A stretch of 64,000 nt of DNA from CAG-1782 sp964418255 (GTDB taxonomy: Bacteria; Bacillota; Clostridia; Christensenellales; DTU072). The notes beneath the pieces are model-generated. The model saw only the letters and a program-made list of their open reading frames with translations, ran no database searches and was not told where the DNA came from. The translations under genes were made by a program, and so were the position numbers. The DNA lies in assembly GCA_964418255.1 (NCBI GenBank), contig CAYQKV010000009.1:1-64000 (forward strand), written 5' to 3'. Shown piece by piece: positions 63,503 through 64,000 of the stretch; the first letter of the stretch is position 1; the number at the start of each line of letters is the position of its first letter.

Positions 63503-64000
63503 ATGACGAAAAAACGTACGAAATTATTATTGTTTTTACTGACGCTTACGATTATCGCGACGATGTTCGCGATGATTGCGTGTACGGACGACGCGCCGAA
63601 GCCCAACCCGGGCGACGACGATAATCCGCCCACAACAAACGATATGACGTTCGCGCAGTATATGAACAAAATCAACGCGGGATTGAAATCTTCGGAAAGC
63701 GAACTGAGTTCGGCGACGGCGTATCACGTGACAAGCGAATATACGGTGTATACGAGAGAGGAAAATCTCACGCTCGAATACGCCGCGGTGTATAACGAAA
63801 ACCGCCGCGACGGAAAATATCAAATTCGTATTTTCGACAACAACGAGCACTTCGAAAGACTGAACGCGTATTATGACTCCTCGGATTTGTACGTTACCGT
63901 TAAGGACGAACATTACGTGATAGAAGATTTCGGCACGCTGCTTATTTTCGATACGTTTGACGCTTTTCTCGACCTGCTCGACCTCGGAGAACTCGTCTAC
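63503..64000 (+). CDS. lipoprotein, partial (runs off the window)
   Basis: The first 166 residues only. GGAGGA ribosome binding site; signal peptide with lipobox MIAC (Cys27), then a Pro/Asp/Asn linker (DDAPKPNPGDDDNPP). The following domain (about 50-166) resembles the N-terminal module of the giant lipoprotein upstream: helix-forming segment, antiparallel strands, then SSDLYVTVKDEHYVIEDFGT, comparable to ILYLNIQGYKRSFPDFGDT. It is 49 nt behind the giant gene without terminator, so the two form an operon of related surface proteins. Total length and function are unknown. Confidence 0.85.
   Translation, partial: MTKKRTKLLLFLLTLTIIATMFAMIACTDDAPKPNPGDDDNPPTTNDMTFAQYMNKINAGLKSSESELSSATAYHVTSEYTVYTREENLTLEYAAVYNENRRDGKYQIRIFDNNEHFERLNAYYDSSDLYVTVKDEHYVIEDFGTLLIFDTFDAFLDLLDLGELVY

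Noticed and set aside
1..64000. CRISPR array, tRNA, rRNA, prophage or insertion sequence
   Set aside because: No regularly spaced repeats, no tRNA T-loop signatures, and no transposase, integrase or phage structural proteins were seen.

Overview
The window looks like a chromosomal segment of a low-to-mid GC member of the Clostridia (Bacillota), most likely an uncultured gut-type organism. The evidence is RNase Y, an ECF transporter operon, EFR1-type ferredoxin, LuxS, many lipobox proteins with InlB-type repeats, AGGAGG ribosome binding sites and textbook sigma-A promoters (TTGACA-17-TATAAT). Placement below class (perhaps Christensenellales-like) is a guess. The window contains the replication origin: dnaA and dnaN flank a cluster of DnaA boxes, a GC-rich spacer, a DnaA-trio run and an AT-rich stretch at about 20.60-20.79 kb.

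Left arm (1-20.6 kb). A leftward block reads M16 protease, ftsK/spoIIIE, rimO, a shortened cinA, recA and two membrane-anchored cyclophilins, the last of which has lost its catalytic residues. A divergent rightward operon carries archaeal-type (type II) GAPDH, an archaeal-like phosphoglycerate kinase, a LarA-type nickel-pincer racemase and 5-formyl-THF cyclo-ligase. Next come an EamA transporter and luxS, a B12-binding radical SAM protein, rplM-rpsI, a DinJ antitoxin followed by a 27-codon scar of its YafQ toxin, and an esterase.

Origin-proximal right side (20.8-25.1 kb). dnaN, an unrecognised gene with a faint GH31 look, a parS-like site and rny. Several normally contiguous Firmicutes blocks (cinA-recA-rny; ecfA1A2T-truA-rplM-rpsI) are split across the origin.

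Accessory island (25.3-29.6 kb). An AT-rich, apparently acquired cassette: a divergent XRE repressor with two GTAC-N7-GTAC operators sitting on a consensus promoter, a PqqD-radical SAM-SPASM maturase, a 37-codon precursor peptide with two core cysteines, a GC-rich hairpin, an M42 metallo-aminopeptidase and an InlB-repeat lipoprotein. This is a compact RiPP system with no obvious dedicated exporter, and the best candidate here for an undescribed system.

Surface-protein region (29.6-64 kb). A DUF6273-like lipoprotein, an SDR oxidoreductase, and two enormous lipoproteins (3659 and 4292 residues), each behind a near-perfect promoter. The first heads an operon with an EFR1 ferredoxin, an ABC-2 exporter pair and a YwaF-like membrane protein. 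The leftward ecfA1-ecfA2-ecfT-truA operon lies between them. The window ends inside a further lipoprotein that resembles the second giant. A side observation is that dnaA and at least two other genes have consensus promoters 6-9 nt from their start codon and no Shine-Dalgarno, so they are probably translated from leaderless mRNAs.
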